From Granulicella sibirica (GTDB lineage: Bacteria; Acidobacteriota; Terriglobia; Terriglobales; Acidobacteriaceae): a DNA stretch of 64,000 bases. Below, one piece after another: positions 42,258-52,631 of this stretch. The translations under genes were made by a program, and so were the position numbers. Below the pieces are notes generated by a model. The model was not told the DNA's origin and did not search any database. It worked only from the letters and a program-made list of their open reading frames with translations. Location: positions 930,001 to 994,000 of the forward strand of contig NZ_RDSM01000001.1 in assembly GCF_004115155.1 (NCBI RefSeq). The letters run 5' to 3'. How positions within the stretch are numbered: the stretch's first letter is position 1; each line of letters opens with the position of its first letter.

Positions 42258-43340
42258 TTAGCTTGCGACCTTCTTGGCCGGACGGATCGCTTCCTGCGCG
42301 AGAGTCGGACCGGCTGCGGGAACCTCGGGGATCGGAGCCACAAGCGCAGCGCCGATACCGAGCTTCTTGCGAAGTTCAGCGTCGATACGCCCGAAGATGT
42401 CCTTGTTTTCCTTCAGGAAGTTGCGGACGTTCTCGCGGCCCTGGCCGATTCGCTCGCCCTGGAAGCTGTACCAGGCTCCGCTCTTGTCGACGATGTTGTT
42501 CAGGACGGCGAGGTCGAGTGCATCGCCCTCGCGGGAGATGCCTTCGCCGTAGAGGATGTCGAACTCGGCGTCGCGGAACGGGGCGGCAACCTTATTCTTG
42601 ACGACCTTGACCTTTGTGCGGGAGCCGACAATGACGTCGCCTTCCTTTACCGCGCCAATGCGGCGGATGTCGATGCGCATGGACGAGTAAAACTTGAGCG
42701 CGCGGCCGCCCGTGGTCGTTTCCGGGTTACCGAACATAACGCCGATCTTGTCGCGGATCTGGTTAATGAAGATGAGGCAGGTGCGCGACTTGGCTACCGT
42801 TCCCGTGAGCTTCCGAAGCGCCTGTGACATCAGGCGAGCTTGCAGCCCCATGTGTGAGTCGCCCATCTCACCGTCGAGTTCGGCCTTGGGAACGAGGGCG
42901 GCTACGGAATCGACAACGAGGACGTCGATAGCGTTCGATCGGACGAGGGCTTCGACGATCTCGAGCGCCTGTTCGCCGTAGTCGGGCTGCGAGACGAGAA
43001 GGTTGTCGATGTCGACGCCGAGTTTGCGGGCGTAGGCGGGGTCGAGCGCATGTTCGGCGTCGACGAAGGCCGCGAGGCCGCCGGCCTTCTGCGCCTCGGC
43101 GATGATCTGGAGGGTGATGGTGGTCTTGCCCGAGGATTCAGGGCCGAAGATCTCGATGACGCGTCCGCGCGGGACGCCGCCTACGCCGAGGGCCGCGTCG
43201 AAGGAGATGGATCCGGTCGAGATGACCGCGATCGGGACGATCGCTTCCTTCGAGCCGAGACGCATGATGGAACCCTTGCCGAACTGCTTCTCGAGCTGCG
43301 AAAGTGCGGTTTCGATTGCCTTGCTGCGTTCGTCTGCCAC
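42258..43340 (-). CDS. recA: Recombinase RecA
   Basis: RecA drives homologous recombination and the SOS response. The Walker A loop [19 protein letters not shown], the segment [33 protein letters not shown], the Walker [17 protein letters not shown] and the DNA loop [27 protein letters not shown] are all intact. The start is GTG at 43340 with AAGGAG eight bases upstream. This gives 360 aa, the usual length, with a C-terminal acidic-poor tail of about 25 residues. A good promoter lies at 43414-43442. Confidence 0.98.
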   Translation of the reverse strand: MADERSKAIETALSQLEKQFGKGSIMRLGSKEAIVPIAVISTGSISFDAALGVGGVPRGRVIEIFGPESSGKTTITLQIIAEAQKAGGLAAFVDAEHALDPAYARKLGVDIDNLLVSQPDYGEQALEIVEALVRSNAIDVLVVDSVAALVPKAELDGEMGDSHMGLQARLMSQALRKLTGTVAKSRTCLIFINQIRDKIGVMFGNPETTTGGRALKFYSSMRIDIRRIGAVKEGDVIVGSRTKVKVVKNKVAAPFRDAEFDILYGEGISREGDALDLAVLNNIVDKSGAWYSFQGERIGQGRENVRNFLKENKDIFGRIDAELRKKLGIGAALVAPIPEVPAAGPTLAQEAIRPAKKVAS

Positions 43341-43413
43341 GTGTGTTGCTCCTTCGATATGTGCCCGAAAGGTGCTCTGCTGGGCGCGGAATGGTGGTGC
43401 TGATTGTTCCCGG

Positions 43414-43442
43414 ATTCTAGCATTCCAATTTGGGAAAAGCAA
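43414..43442 (-). promoter_or_regulatory. Predicted sigma-70 promoter of recA
   Basis: On the minus strand TTGCTT (43442-43437) and TAGAAT (43419-43414) are separated by 17 bases, a good -35/-10 pair. It lies about 75 bases before the recA start codon. No E. coli-type LexA box (CTGT-N8-ACAG) overlaps it. Confidence 0.6.
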
Positions 43443-43489
43443 AGAAAAGGCGAAGCAAAGAATAACAACCAATTCCCTGCCTTCTAGGA

Positions 43490-44260
<771 letters not shown>

Positions 44261-44304
44261 GTCTTCCGCCTGAGGCGGTCGGTGCAGGTCCGATTATACG
44301 AAGC

Positions 44305-45072
44305 TCAGGCGGTTGGAGCGTCGGGGGTGAGGGACCAGAGGAAGACCTCGAGGGAGCGGGCGAAGTGCAGGATCGGCGGGCGCGGCGGGAGGATGATGCC
44401 GTGGGCGGCGGGGATCGTGTTGACGCGGATCTCCGCTTCGGCGGGTTCGAGGGGCCATGGCAGGTGGTGGATGTGTCCGGCGAGCAGACTGCCGCGATGC
44501 GGGGTGAAGAGGGCGTACCGCTCGGTGAGGAAGGCTTCGAGAGAGCCGGCCTGGCTCAAGGCTACTGGGCCGAGGCTCCTATAGGTGGCTTCGAAGATTG
44601 CTGTAGTACGCGTGAGGAGACGTCGGCTGGCGTAGTCGACCTGTCCCTGGCTTGTGGTGCGGGTCATCGAGGCAAAGAAGTAGGGAAGATGGAAAAGGAC
44701 GCGGGCTCCGATCACGGCGAGTGGACTGGCGCAATCGAGCGAAAAGAAGAAAACGCCTGCCAGGCCCGTACGGCGGGAGCGGACGTAGGTGCGCAGGTTC
44801 AGTTCCGGGAAAGTGTTGGTTGTAGGCACGCCGAAGGTGGCTTCTCCGGCGAAGCGGGTGCGAACGCGATCCATCCAGAAGGGGACGACGCCGATCCACG
44901 CGTATCCGTCGTAGAGATCAGGTTCGAGCCCTGCGGGGAGGAGTGGGGCAAGGTCGGTCGAGGGGATGGGCCAGTGGGCGAAGAGGAGATCGTTCCAGCG
45001 CTGGGCTAAACGCCATGGGCGGGTAGGGATGGGGTAAGGGCGGTGGGCGGTTGTGGTGAGGATTGCGGGCAC
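44305..45072 (-). CDS. DUF2071 (YqjF-like) protein
   Basis: This 255-aa protein belongs to the DUF2071/YqjF group: WRLAQRWNDLLFAHWPIPSTDLAPLLPAGL at the start, YAWIGVVPFWMDRVR, and NLRTYVRSRRTGLAGVFFFSLDC in the middle. The function of the family is unknown. It has no signal peptide. The start is GTG at 45072. A short gap of 44 bases separates it from fabG on the same strand, so they may be co-transcribed. Confidence 0.85.
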   Translation of the reverse strand: MPAILTTTAHRPYPIPTRPWRLAQRWNDLLFAHWPIPSTDLAPLLPAGLEPDLYDGYAWIGVVPFWMDRVRTRFAGEATFGVPTTNTFPELNLRTYVRSRRTGLAGVFFFSLDCASPLAVIGARVLFHLPYFFASMTRTTSQGQVDYASRRLLTRTTAIFEATYRSLGPVALSQAGSLEAFLTERYALFTPHRGSLLAGHIHHLPWPLEPAEAEIRVNTIPAAHGIILPPRPPILHFARSLEVFLWSLTPDAPTA

Positions 45073-45105
45073 GATGGTTGGATGCCACGTTGTCGGCCAC
45101 TAACA

Positions 45106-45170
45106 AGAATAACAACGGCAGTACGAAATACGAGGATCCTTAGCTCCGCTCAGGATGACCGCGTAGAGCG
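45106..45170. repeat. Possible intergenic repeat, type D
   Basis: GTACGAAATACGAGGATCCT followed by TAGCTCCGCTCAGGATGACC resembles, from memory, the AGGATCCTTCGCTTCGCTCAGGATGAC-like repeats found between genes in many Acidobacteriota. AGGATCCTTAG and CTCAGGATGAC give two related halves. A single copy is visible in this window. Confidence 0.4.
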
Positions 45171-45198
45171 AGCAACGGCAAGAGCGGACACAGGTGGG

Positions 45199-46542
45199 CT
45201 ACTCGATCTTGAGCATGCGTTGGAGCTCTTCGAGCGAGACCTGCTTGGTCTCGGGAAAGAAGAAGAGGACAACGAAGAACTGCAGAACCATCATGGCGGA
45301 GAAGAAGACGAATGGGCCGGCTCCCGAGCGGGCAGCGATGACCGGGAAGACTCCCGAGAGGATCGCATTCATCACCCAGTGGGTTCCGGAGCCGAGGCTC
45401 TGGCCCTTATTGCGCACGCGTGTGGGAAATACTTCGCTGATATAGACCCAGATGACCGCACCCTGCGAGACGGCGAAGAAAGCGATATAGCCAACGAGCG
45501 CGTAGACGAGCCATGCCTGGTGCTGATGCAGGTAAAAGATGCCTGCGACGATGGCCAGGCAGATCGCAGTTCCGACCGCGCCGATAAGGAGGAGGAGCTT
45601 GCGTCCGAGGCGGTCAATCAGCAGCATGCCGAGCAGGGTGGCGAAGAGGTTCATCGCGCCGATGGCTACGGCCTGCAGGTTTCCGGAGAGTTTGCTGAAG
45701 CCGGCGGCGGCGAAGATGTCATTCAGGTAATAGAGGATTGCGTTGATGCCGGCGAGCTGGTTGAACGCGCCGATCGCGATGGCGAGGAACATGGGGCGTC
45801 CGTAGCGGAAGCGGCCGTTCAGGCGTTCGAAGAGTGAGGCGCTCTTCTGGTCCGCCTCCATGTGGAGCGACTCGCGGATATCGCGAAGCTCGGCCTCGGA
45901 GTTGTTCGAGCCGAGGAGTTCGAGAACGTCTTTGGCTTCCTTGAAGCGGCTCTGCGTGACCAGCCAGCGCGAGCTGCGCGGGATGCCGTAGAGCAAAGCG
46001 AAGAAGAGGAACGCGGGAACGGCGGCGACACCAAGCTGGTAACGCCACTCCTGCACGCCGATGTTGAAGAGGCTGATGAGGTAGTTCGAGAGGTAGGCGA
46101 GCAGGATGCCGACCACGATCATGATCTGAAAGGTGCCGACGAGGCGCCCGCGGATGCGCGCCGGGGCCAGCTCAGCGATATAGACGGGGCCGAGTACCGA
46201 AGAGCCTCCGATGCCGAGGCCGCCAAGGAAGCGGGCAGCGAGCAGGAGATCCCAGTTGGGCGCAATCGCGCAGCCGATCGAGGAGATGAGGTAAAGGATC
46301 GCAGTGAGGCGGAGCATCTCGCGCGAACCGTACTTCTGACCGAGCGTTCCAGCCGTGAGCGCACCGATGACGGTGCCCCAAAGAGCGATCGAGACGGTGA
46401 TGCCGAGCTGGTTGGCCGTGAGCGCGTAGGCGTGCGTGAGGCCTGCTGTAGTGCCCGAGATGACGGCAGTATCGAACCCGAAGAGGAGGCCACCCAGGGC
46501 ACCCACGAAGGTGCTCCGGATGATGTATTTATTGATGGGCAA
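45199..46542 (-). CDS. Sugar porter (major facilitator superfamily)
   Basis: This is a twelve-helix sugar/proton symporter of 447 aa. The first helix reads GALGGLLFGFDTAVISG. GRRIG-type loop motifs appear as ARFLGGLGIGGSS and VYIAELAPARIRGRL, with QQLSGIN-type text as GAFNQLAGINAILYY, and the PETKQVSLEELQ ending is typical. Related to XylE/GalP/AraE. The start is TTG at 46542, read inside the last codons of the ROK kinase gene, with GGAGG six bases upstream. The coupling with a kinase suggests import and phosphorylation of one hexose or pentose. Confidence 0.93.
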   Translation of the reverse strand: MPINKYIIRSTFVGALGGLLFGFDTAVISGTTAGLTHAYALTANQLGITVSIALWGTVIGALTAGTLGQKYGSREMLRLTAILYLISSIGCAIAPNWDLLLAARFLGGLGIGGSSVLGPVYIAELAPARIRGRLVGTFQIMIVVGILLAYLSNYLISLFNIGVQEWRYQLGVAAVPAFLFFALLYGIPRSSRWLVTQSRFKEAKDVLELLGSNNSEAELRDIRESLHMEADQKSASLFERLNGRFRYGRPMFLAIAIGAFNQLAGINAILYYLNDIFAAAGFSKLSGNLQAVAIGAMNLFATLLGMLLIDRLGRKLLLLIGAVGTAICLAIVAGIFYLHQHQAWLVYALVGYIAFFAVSQGAVIWVYISEVFPTRVRNKGQSLGSGTHWVMNAILSGVFPVIAARSGAGPFVFFSAMMVLQFFVVLFFFPETKQVSLEELQRMLKIE

Positions 46543-47548
46543 GCAGGGCCTCCGGAGAACCTGTAATCGTCTGTGGCTGAAACGGTAACAGGCATGCTCC
46601 GAGAAGGCCAGCCGTTGCACCGAGTTGCGCCCCAAGGATATACGTTTTGTGGCGTTCCAGGCGCTCGGGCTCAAGGATCGTTGGCTGGGTCAAGCGATAG
46701 ACATAGCTGCGGCTGTGGAGCTCGCGAAACATCGCCGGCGAGAAGAGGTCCCATGCCTCGCAGACACCGCCGCCAAGGAGATACAGCGGCAGATTGAGCG
46801 TATTGATGAGGCCCGTAAGACCGATTGCGAGAGCGTGGCCGACCGTCTCGAAGACGGAGATGGCCTCGAGATTGCCGTCGCGGGCGAGCAGGGCGACATC
46901 GTGAGAGGTGGCCGGGGCGGCATCGCCCATGCGTTCGCGCGCCATGCGCAGGACGGCGGTAGCGGAGGCGTACTGTTCGAGGCAGCCGGAGCCGCCGCAT
47001 CCGCAGGGAGCACCATCGGTATCGCGGATGATTACGTGGCCGGCCTCGCCCCCCATGCCGGTCGAGCCATGCCAGATACGTCCGTTGAGGATGAGGCCGT
47101 TGCCGACGCCGGTCCCCAGGGTGAGGACGCAGAGAGATTCGACACGGTGCGTGCGTCCTGCTCCTAACATCTGCTCGGCAAGGGCGGCGAGGTTGGCGTC
47201 GCTCTCGATGTCGATGCTTCGGCCGAGGGTTGATTCGACTGCGTGGCGCAGGTTGAAGCCGTCCCATCCGCCGAGGTTGGGCGGGTTGCGCAGGATACCT
47301 TCCGGAAGCTCCAGCGGGCCGGGGGTTCCGATACCGATGCCGGCGAGACTGCGGTCAGAGTACTCCTTCGCCAGAAGCGCGTTGATAGCCTCGCACATGT
47401 CGCGAACGACCTGATCGCGACCTTCTTCGAGGCGCGTCGGGATCAGGATGGAGTCGAGGAAGTCGATGCCTTCGGCGTAGGAGGCCACCCGAAGGTTCGT
47501 CCCGCCCAGGTCGACGCCGATAGAGTATGTTTCGCTGGCCAGTTTCAA
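46529..47548 (-). CDS. ROK-family sugar kinase (glucokinase-like)
   Basis: This ROK-type kinase of 339 aa shows SIGVDLGGTNLRVASY at the start, GIGTPGPLEL, the catalytic Asp in DIESDANLAALAEQ, TLGTGVGNGLI, the zinc-site CGCGGSGCLEQYAS and LLGGGV. Kinase rather than repressor, as there is no N-terminal helix-turn-helix. Glucose is the usual substrate, but N-acetylmannosamine, fructose or allose kinases look alike. The start is TTG with AGGA close before it. The end overlaps the sugar porter start by 14 bases. Divergent from the LacI regulator across a 374-base spacer. Confidence 0.9.
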   Translation of the reverse strand: MKLASETYSIGVDLGGTNLRVASYAEGIDFLDSILIPTRLEEGRDQVVRDMCEAINALLAKEYSDRSLAGIGIGTPGPLELPEGILRNPPNLGGWDGFNLRHAVESTLGRSIDIESDANLAALAEQMLGAGRTHRVESLCVLTLGTGVGNGLILNGRIWHGSTGMGGEAGHVIIRDTDGAPCGCGGSGCLEQYASATAVLRMARERMGDAAPATSHDVALLARDGNLEAISVFETVGHALAIGLTGLINTLNLPLYLLGGGVCEAWDLFSPAMFRELHSRSYVYRLTQPTILEPERLERHKTYILGAQLGATAGLLGACLLPFQPQTITGSPEALLAHQ

Positions 47549-47922
47549 ATTCCTAATCCATTCGATAACTCAAGATGTGATAAGCCTTCCAATCCGGTCC
47601 TGATCGTCCGGAGCATCGCGAATCTGTCTCCGCTCGAAGGGGACCGGTGCGTGGGCCGTCGGCTATGGGTCAGCATGGCTGTGATGATAATCGTTCCCAC
47701 TGGATTGTTGGCCGCAGCCCTCATGGTGCATCGTCATGGACGTGCCCTGCAAGCGATAAGTCGCGAGTCCGGTCATGTTCTTGCATAAGAATTGATGGAC
47801 GGCCTCAGCCTCCGCTGGTATTGTTACCACGCACGATCTGCGCTTTCTCCTGTGCGGCGGAGCGCGGTTTCCGCGCCGTCTCTTGCCGGGCGGAGACACG
47901 CCGTCATTTATCCTGTGGGCTT
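47549..47922. other. 374-base divergent intergenic region of the carbohydrate locus
   Basis: The region separates the leftward ROK kinase from the rightward LacI regulator and should hold both promoters and LacI-type operators. I see no perfect palindrome of the classic TGTAAACGTTTACA kind. TTACCACG near 47827 and short symmetric CGCGGTTTCCGCG (47863-47875) are the only hints. No gene is supported. Confidence 0.45.
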
Positions 47923-48957
47923 ATGAGCGAAGCGCGTAACCCGACGATTCGCGAGGTCGCCAAGCTCGCTCGTGTGGGCTTGATGACCGTCTCGCGCGTG
48001 ATCAACAATCATCCCTCGGTGCGTCCATCTACGCGCAAAAAGGTCGAGATTGCGATCGCGCAACTCGGCTACCGGCAGAATGAGGCGGCTCGTCTGCTAA
48101 AGGGTCAGCGCGCGAAGATGATCGGGTTGATCGTTCCGGACCTGTCGGACGCGTTCTTCGCGTCGTGCGCTCATACGGTCCAACACATTGCGCGCATGCA
48201 CGGCTACATGACGCTCGTGGTTTCGTCCGAGCGTGATGCGGACCTCGAATTCCAGCAGGGCGAATTGATGGCGAGTCGCAAGGTCTCTGGCCTGCTGATC
48301 GTGACGTCGACCTCGCGCGGAGATGAGCGACTCAAGCACTTGCAGAGCACCGGCCTTGCCATCGTTGCGTTCGACCGTCCTCTGCCCGGCGCCGATACCG
48401 ATTGCGTGGTGGTCGAGAATCGGCTCGGAGCGGAAGAGGCGACGCGGCATGTCATCGAGCATGGACACAGCCGTATCGTCTGCGTGGGATACGACGAGGA
48501 GACGTACACCATCTATGAGCGGATCCAGGGCTACACCCACCAGATGAACGCCTCGGGACTGAAACCGGAGGTTGCGCTCGGGCTGCTTACCTTCGAAGAA
48601 GTGCGGGACTGGGTGAAGCATCTGCTTGGACGCACCAATCGACCGACGGCGATCTTCTCACTCAACCACCGCACCGCGGTATTCGTGCTGCGTGCGCTGG
48701 CGGAGATGCAGATAAAGATTCCGGAAGAGATGTCGGTGCTAGGATTCGACGACTTCGAACTTGCGTCGGTGATCACGCCGCCATTTACGACGGTGGCACA
48801 GTCTCCGGTGGAAGTGGCAAGGCGCTCCATGGCTCTTCTGCTCGAACGTATCCAGGGAGTGAAGACGGGCGCCGCCTCGTCTCCAGCGAAGATTCTGCTG
48901 CCGGTGAAGTTGATGGTCCGGTCTTCGTGCGCACCCCCGGGTAAAGCTGCATCTTGA
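47923..48957 (+). CDS. LacI-family transcriptional regulator
   Basis: This 344-aa repressor has the LacI helix-turn-helix at the start (PTIREVAKLARVGLMTVSRVINNHPSVRPSTRKKVEIAIAQLGYRQNEAAR) and a periplasmic-binding-protein-like sensor domain: MIGLIVPDLSDAFFASCAHTV, ATRHVIEHGHSRIVCVG, PTAIFSLNHRTAVFVLRAL, and MSVLGFDDFELASVITPPFTTVAQ. It should sense a sugar or sugar phosphate and control this locus. The glycosidase genes follow 45 bases downstream. Confidence 0.93.
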   Translation: MSEARNPTIREVAKLARVGLMTVSRVINNHPSVRPSTRKKVEIAIAQLGYRQNEAARLLKGQRAKMIGLIVPDLSDAFFASCAHTVQHIARMHGYMTLVVSSERDADLEFQQGELMASRKVSGLLIVTSTSRGDERLKHLQSTGLAIVAFDRPLPGADTDCVVVENRLGAEEATRHVIEHGHSRIVCVGYDEETYTIYERIQGYTHQMNASGLKPEVALGLLTFEEVRDWVKHLLGRTNRPTAIFSLNHRTAVFVLRALAEMQIKIPEEMSVLGFDDFELASVITPPFTTVAQSPVEVARRSMALLLERIQGVKTGAASSPAKILLPVKLMVRSSCAPPGKAAS

Positions 48958-49002
48958 AGCGTGAAGAGTGTTGCAAGCTTTGTTACGAATGGAGAGAACC
49001 GC

Positions 49003-50013
49003 ATGACGAACCGGGGATTCTTGGCAAGGCGCTGGGTTGTCGTTCTACTCTTCTGCTTCGCGCTCTGCTGTGTTGCTCAGGCGCAGAGCGCGAGCACCGA
49101 TATCAAGCCCGGGGAGCCGTGGTTCGACGATCGTGGGCAGCAGATTCAGGCGCACGGCGGCGGCATTCTTCATCTTGGCAAGACCTGGTTCTGGTTTGGC
49201 GAGGATCGCTCGAAGACGAACGATCCGGACAAGCGCTACGTTGCCTGCTACTCGTCAGATGATCTCGTGCATTGGAAGTATCATCGGCAGGTAATAGCGA
49301 TGGCCGCGCCTGAGGGTCTTAGCGGGCACTGGGTGCTGGAGCGGCCCAAGGTTTTCTACAACGCGAAGACGAAGAAGTTCGTCTTGTATATGCATCTCGA
49401 CGACCCCGCGTACAAGATGGCGCGGGTTGCCGTCGCAACGAGCGATACGGTTGACGGCGACTATAACTACATCCGCAGCTTCCGCCCGCTCGACTTCGAG
49501 AGCCGCGACATCGGGCAGTTCATCGACGATGATGGTGCGGCGTACCTGATCTTTGAGTCGCGGCCTAGCAAAGGCTTCTATATTGCCAAGCTCTCGGACG
49601 ACTACCTCGATGTCGCGAAGGAGATGAGCTTCGTCGACGCGCCACTCGAAGGTGGAGCGATCGTTCATTATCAGGGCCTTTACTATGCGCTTGGCTCGCA
49701 CCTGACGGGCTGGAAGGCAAACCCGAACGTCTATGCCACGTCGGCAACACTCAGCGGGCCATGGTCCGCGATGAAAGACATCGCGCCACCCGAGGTCAAC
49801 ACGTATGACTCGCAGTCGAGCATGCTGGTGAAGGTGGTGGGTAGCAAGGCGACGACGGTCATCTATGTTGGTGACCGTTGGAAGCCGAAGGATCTATGGG
49901 ACTCGCGGTATATATGGATGCCGGTTGAGATCGGTTCCGGCAATCTTCATCTGCCGCAGCCAAAGTACTGGACCATCAACGCGAAGACGGGCGTCGCGAC
50001 CGTTGCTCGTTAG
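49003..50013 (+). CDS. Glycoside hydrolase family 43-like, possibly exo-beta-1,3-galactanase type
   Basis: This is a secreted five-bladed beta-propeller glycosidase of 336 aa. A signal peptide (WVVVLLFCFALCCVAQAQS) is followed by QQIQAHGGGILHLGKTWFWFGE, HWVLERPKVFYN, and SRDIGQFIDDDGAAYLIFESR. The catalytic-acid region is APLEGGAIVHYQGLYYALGS. The AHGGG opening and ERPK segment fit the GH43 group that includes exo-beta-1,3-galactanases, which lack the usual Asp base at the start. Arabinan or xylan specificity is less likely. ATG 49003 is chosen for its GGAGAG upstream. GH95 follows after 33 bases. Confidence 0.85.
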   Translation: MTNRGFLARRWVVVLLFCFALCCVAQAQSASTDIKPGEPWFDDRGQQIQAHGGGILHLGKTWFWFGEDRSKTNDPDKRYVACYSSDDLVHWKYHRQVIAMAAPEGLSGHWVLERPKVFYNAKTKKFVLYMHLDDPAYKMARVAVATSDTVDGDYNYIRSFRPLDFESRDIGQFIDDDGAAYLIFESRPSKGFYIAKLSDDYLDVAKEMSFVDAPLEGGAIVHYQGLYYALGSHLTGWKANPNVYATSATLSGPWSAMKDIAPPEVNTYDSQSSMLVKVVGSKATTVIYVGDRWKPKDLWDSRYIWMPVEIGSGNLHLPQPKYWTINAKTGVATVAR

Positions 50014-50046
50014 TAGGCCTTCGCACAAGAAAGGAATCGCTTCAGC

Positions 50047-52584
50047 ATGGGTCGAATCACACGCAGAGGCTTTGTAACAGCAGCATCGTCGGTTGTAGGC
50101 GGGTTTTCGATCGGCAAGCGGAAGGCGCTGGCGTGGGCTCAGCCTGTGACCAGCTATCCCGGGGAGCGGCTTGCGCTCTGGTACGACAAGCCATCGGCGG
50201 CGTGGGTCGACGCTCTTCCCGTCGGCAACGGACGCCTGGGTGCGATGGTCTACGGCGGCGGGGACGATGGCTCGCCGCAGCGCGAGGTGCTCCAGTTAAA
50301 CGAAGACACGCTCTGGTCCGGAAAGCCGATCGACGGTAACAACCTCGATGCGCCGAACCATCTGGCGGAGGTGCGCAAGGCGGTGCTCGAGCAGAAGGAC
50401 TACCATCTCGCCGACAAGCTCTGCCAAAAGTTACAAGGCAAGTTCGCGGAGTCGTATCAGCCTGCCGGCAATCTGCGGATCGACTTCAAGCATGATGCTG
50501 CAGTGACGGAGTATCGGCGCGAACTCGATCTCGACCAGGCGGTCGCAACGACGCAGTACAAGGCCGACGGCGTGAGCTACAAGCGAGAGGTCTTCTCATC
50601 GGCGCCGGACCAGGTAATCGTCGTGCGAGTCACAGCCAACAAGCCGCATGCGCTGAACGCGACACTCTCATTCGATGGAGAGTTGCAGAAGTCCGTGACT
50701 GCCGTCTCGGATCGTCGCCTGCTGATGACGGGCAAAGCGGCTGCACACATCGCAGGCGCGGGCCACCCGAATAGCGAGAAGCCTGTGACTCTGTCCGACA
50801 CACCTGGCGACGGCATGTATTTTGTGACGATGCTCAATGTGCTCGTCGACGGCGGAAGCTCGAAGGCTGCGAAGCACGAACACGGCGCGGGAACTCTAAG
50901 CATTGCCGATGCCTCGTCCTTCACGATCTTCCTCAACGTAGCGACCGGATATCGCGGCTTCCAGAACGCTCCCGACCTCACGATCGAGCAGATTACGGCG
51001 AAGTGCGCTGTGCCACTCGAGAAGGCTATGAAAGTACCCCTCTCCACATTGCGCGAGCGCCATGTGGCGGATCACCAGAGGCTCTTCCGTCGCTCCTCGC
51101 TGCATCTTCCGTCGGCTGGTACGGACGCCCCTCTTCGACCGACGAATGAACGTGTCCGAAACTACACGCCCGGCGACGCCGCGCTGCTCGCGCTTTATTT
51201 TCAGTACGGTCGCTACCTCCTGATTGCAAGCTCGCGGCCAGGTTCGCAGCCAGCAAACCTGCAAGGCATCTGGAGCTACGAGGTCACACCGCCGTGGAGT
51301 TCGAACTGGACGACGAACATCAACGTCCAGATGAACTATTGGCTCGCCGAGACGTGCAATTTGAGCGAGTGCGCGTCGCCTCTATTCGACTGGATCGCCG
51401 ACCTCAGCAAGACCGGAGCCGTTGCAGCGAAGGAGACCTATGGACTGCCCGGCTGGTGCTCGCACCACAACGTCGATATCTGGCGCTCGGCGAATCCCGT
51501 GGGCGAGGGCGTGGGACAGCCGACCTGGGCCAACTGGGGCATGTGCGGCCCATGGGTCTGTGAGCACTTGTACGAGCACTTTCTCTTCACCGGCGACCGA
51601 GCCTTTCTCGGCAGCCGCGCGTACCCGCTGATGAAAGGAAGCGCCGAGTTCTGTCTGGCTTGGCTGATTGAGGACGGCAACGGCCACCTCACCACCTGCC
51701 CCTCGTTCTCGACCGAGAACGACTTCCTCGCTCCCGACGGCAAGAAGGCCATGACCAGCGCCGGATGCACCATGGACATGGCTCTGATGCGGGAACTCTT
51801 CGGCAACTGCATCGCCTCGGCGCGGTTGCTCGGTATCGATGCGGAGTTCGCGGGCAAGCTCGAAGCCGCGATGAAGCGTCTTGTGCCGTACCAGGTCGGC
51901 AAGCATGGGCAGCTCCAGGAGTGGGCAATCGACTTCGACGAGAGCACACCAGGGCAGAGGCACATGTCACATATGTATCCGCTCTACCCGGGATGCCAGA
52001 TCGCGCCCGAAGGAACACCGGACTTGGCAAAGGCGGCGCGTGTCTCGCTCGAACGCAGGCTCGCTGCCGGCGGGGCTTACACCGGGTGGAGTCGCGCCTG
52101 GGCCATCGCCTTCTGGAGCCGCCTGCACGATGGCGATATGGCGCTCGAATCGCTCGTGATGCTCATGCTCCACAGCACCAATATCAACCTCTTCGACACG
52201 CACCCGGCGGGCAAGGGACAGATCTTCCAGATCGACGGAAACTTCGGTACGACCGCCGCAATCGCGGAGCTTCTGCTCCAGAGCCACGATGGGAGTATCC
52301 GCCTTCTGCCTGCCCTTCCGGCGAAGTGGGCCGAGGGCGAGTACAGGGGACTGCGCGCGCGTGGAGGGCTCGAGGTCGATCTCGCCTGGGCAGCCGGAAA
52401 GGCTACCTCCTGCACGATCCGCTGCAACCAGGCTGGCGAGGTTCGGCTTCACGCACCGAAGGGACAGAGCATCGCACGGGTCACCAGTGGCGTTGCTGCT
52501 CCGGCACTTACGCAGGCGGCGGCCGGAGGCGTCACGGTCAAGCTGCAGGCGGGACGGTCCTACCGGGTGACCTTCAGTGCCTGA
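50047..52584 (+). CDS. Glycoside hydrolase family 95 (alpha-L-fucosidase type), Tat-exported
   Basis: This 845-aa glycosidase starts with a twin-arginine signal ([19 protein letters not shown]). Then follow [30 protein letters not shown] and [11 protein letters not shown], the family opening. The catalytic half has [20 protein letters not shown] (two key Asn), the Glu in [10 protein letters not shown] and [19 protein letters not shown] with the Asp. The family removes alpha-1,2-L-fucose, or alpha-L-galactose, from glycans such as xyloglucan or arabinogalactan. With the GH43 protein upstream it would trim plant cell-wall polymers in the periplasm or outside. Tat export implies folding before transport. 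Confidence 0.93.
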   Translation: MGRITRRGFVTAASSVVGGFSIGKRKALAWAQPVTSYPGERLALWYDKPSAAWVDALPVGNGRLGAMVYGGGDDGSPQREVLQLNEDTLWSGKPIDGNNLDAPNHLAEVRKAVLEQKDYHLADKLCQKLQGKFAESYQPAGNLRIDFKHDAAVTEYRRELDLDQAVATTQYKADGVSYKREVFSSAPDQVIVVRVTANKPHALNATLSFDGELQKSVTAVSDRRLLMTGKAAAHIAGAGHPNSEKPVTLSDTPGDGMYFVTMLNVLVDGGSSKAAKHEHGAGTLSIADASSFTIFLNVATGYRGFQNAPDLTIEQITAKCAVPLEKAMKVPLSTLRERHVADHQRLFRRSSLHLPSAGTDAPLRPTNERVRNYTPGDAALLALYFQYGRYLLIASSRPGSQPANLQGIWSYEVTPPWSSNWTTNINVQMNYWLAETCNLSECASPLFDWIADLSKTGAVAAKETYGLPGWCSHHNVDIWRSANPVGEGVGQPTWANWGMCGPWVCEHLYEHFLFTGDRAFLGSRAYPLMKGSAEFCLAWLIEDGNGHLTTCPSFSTENDFLAPDGKKAMTSAGCTMDMALMRELFGNCIASARLLGIDAEFAGKLEAAMKRLVPYQVGKHGQLQEWAIDFDESTPGQRHMSHMYPLYPGCQIAPEGTPDLAKAARVSLERRLAAGGAYTGWSRAWAIAFWSRLHDGDMALESLVMLMLHSTNINLFDTHPAGKGQIFQIDGNFGTTAAIAELLLQSHDGSIRLLPALPAKWAEGEYRGLRARGGLEVDLAWAAGKATSCTIRCNQAGEVRLHAPKGQSIARVTSGVAAPALTQAAAGGVTVKLQAGRSYRVTFSA

Positions 52585-52631
52585 ATCACGACCGGATTAT
52601 CCTCGCACGAGCCTTGTATCCTGAAACGACG

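Noticed and set aside
51765..52631. Upstream extension of the ThyX-like frame into the GH95 gene
   Set aside because: The added sequence is Arg-rich shadow of GH95. A proper ATG at 52632 starts the conserved part.
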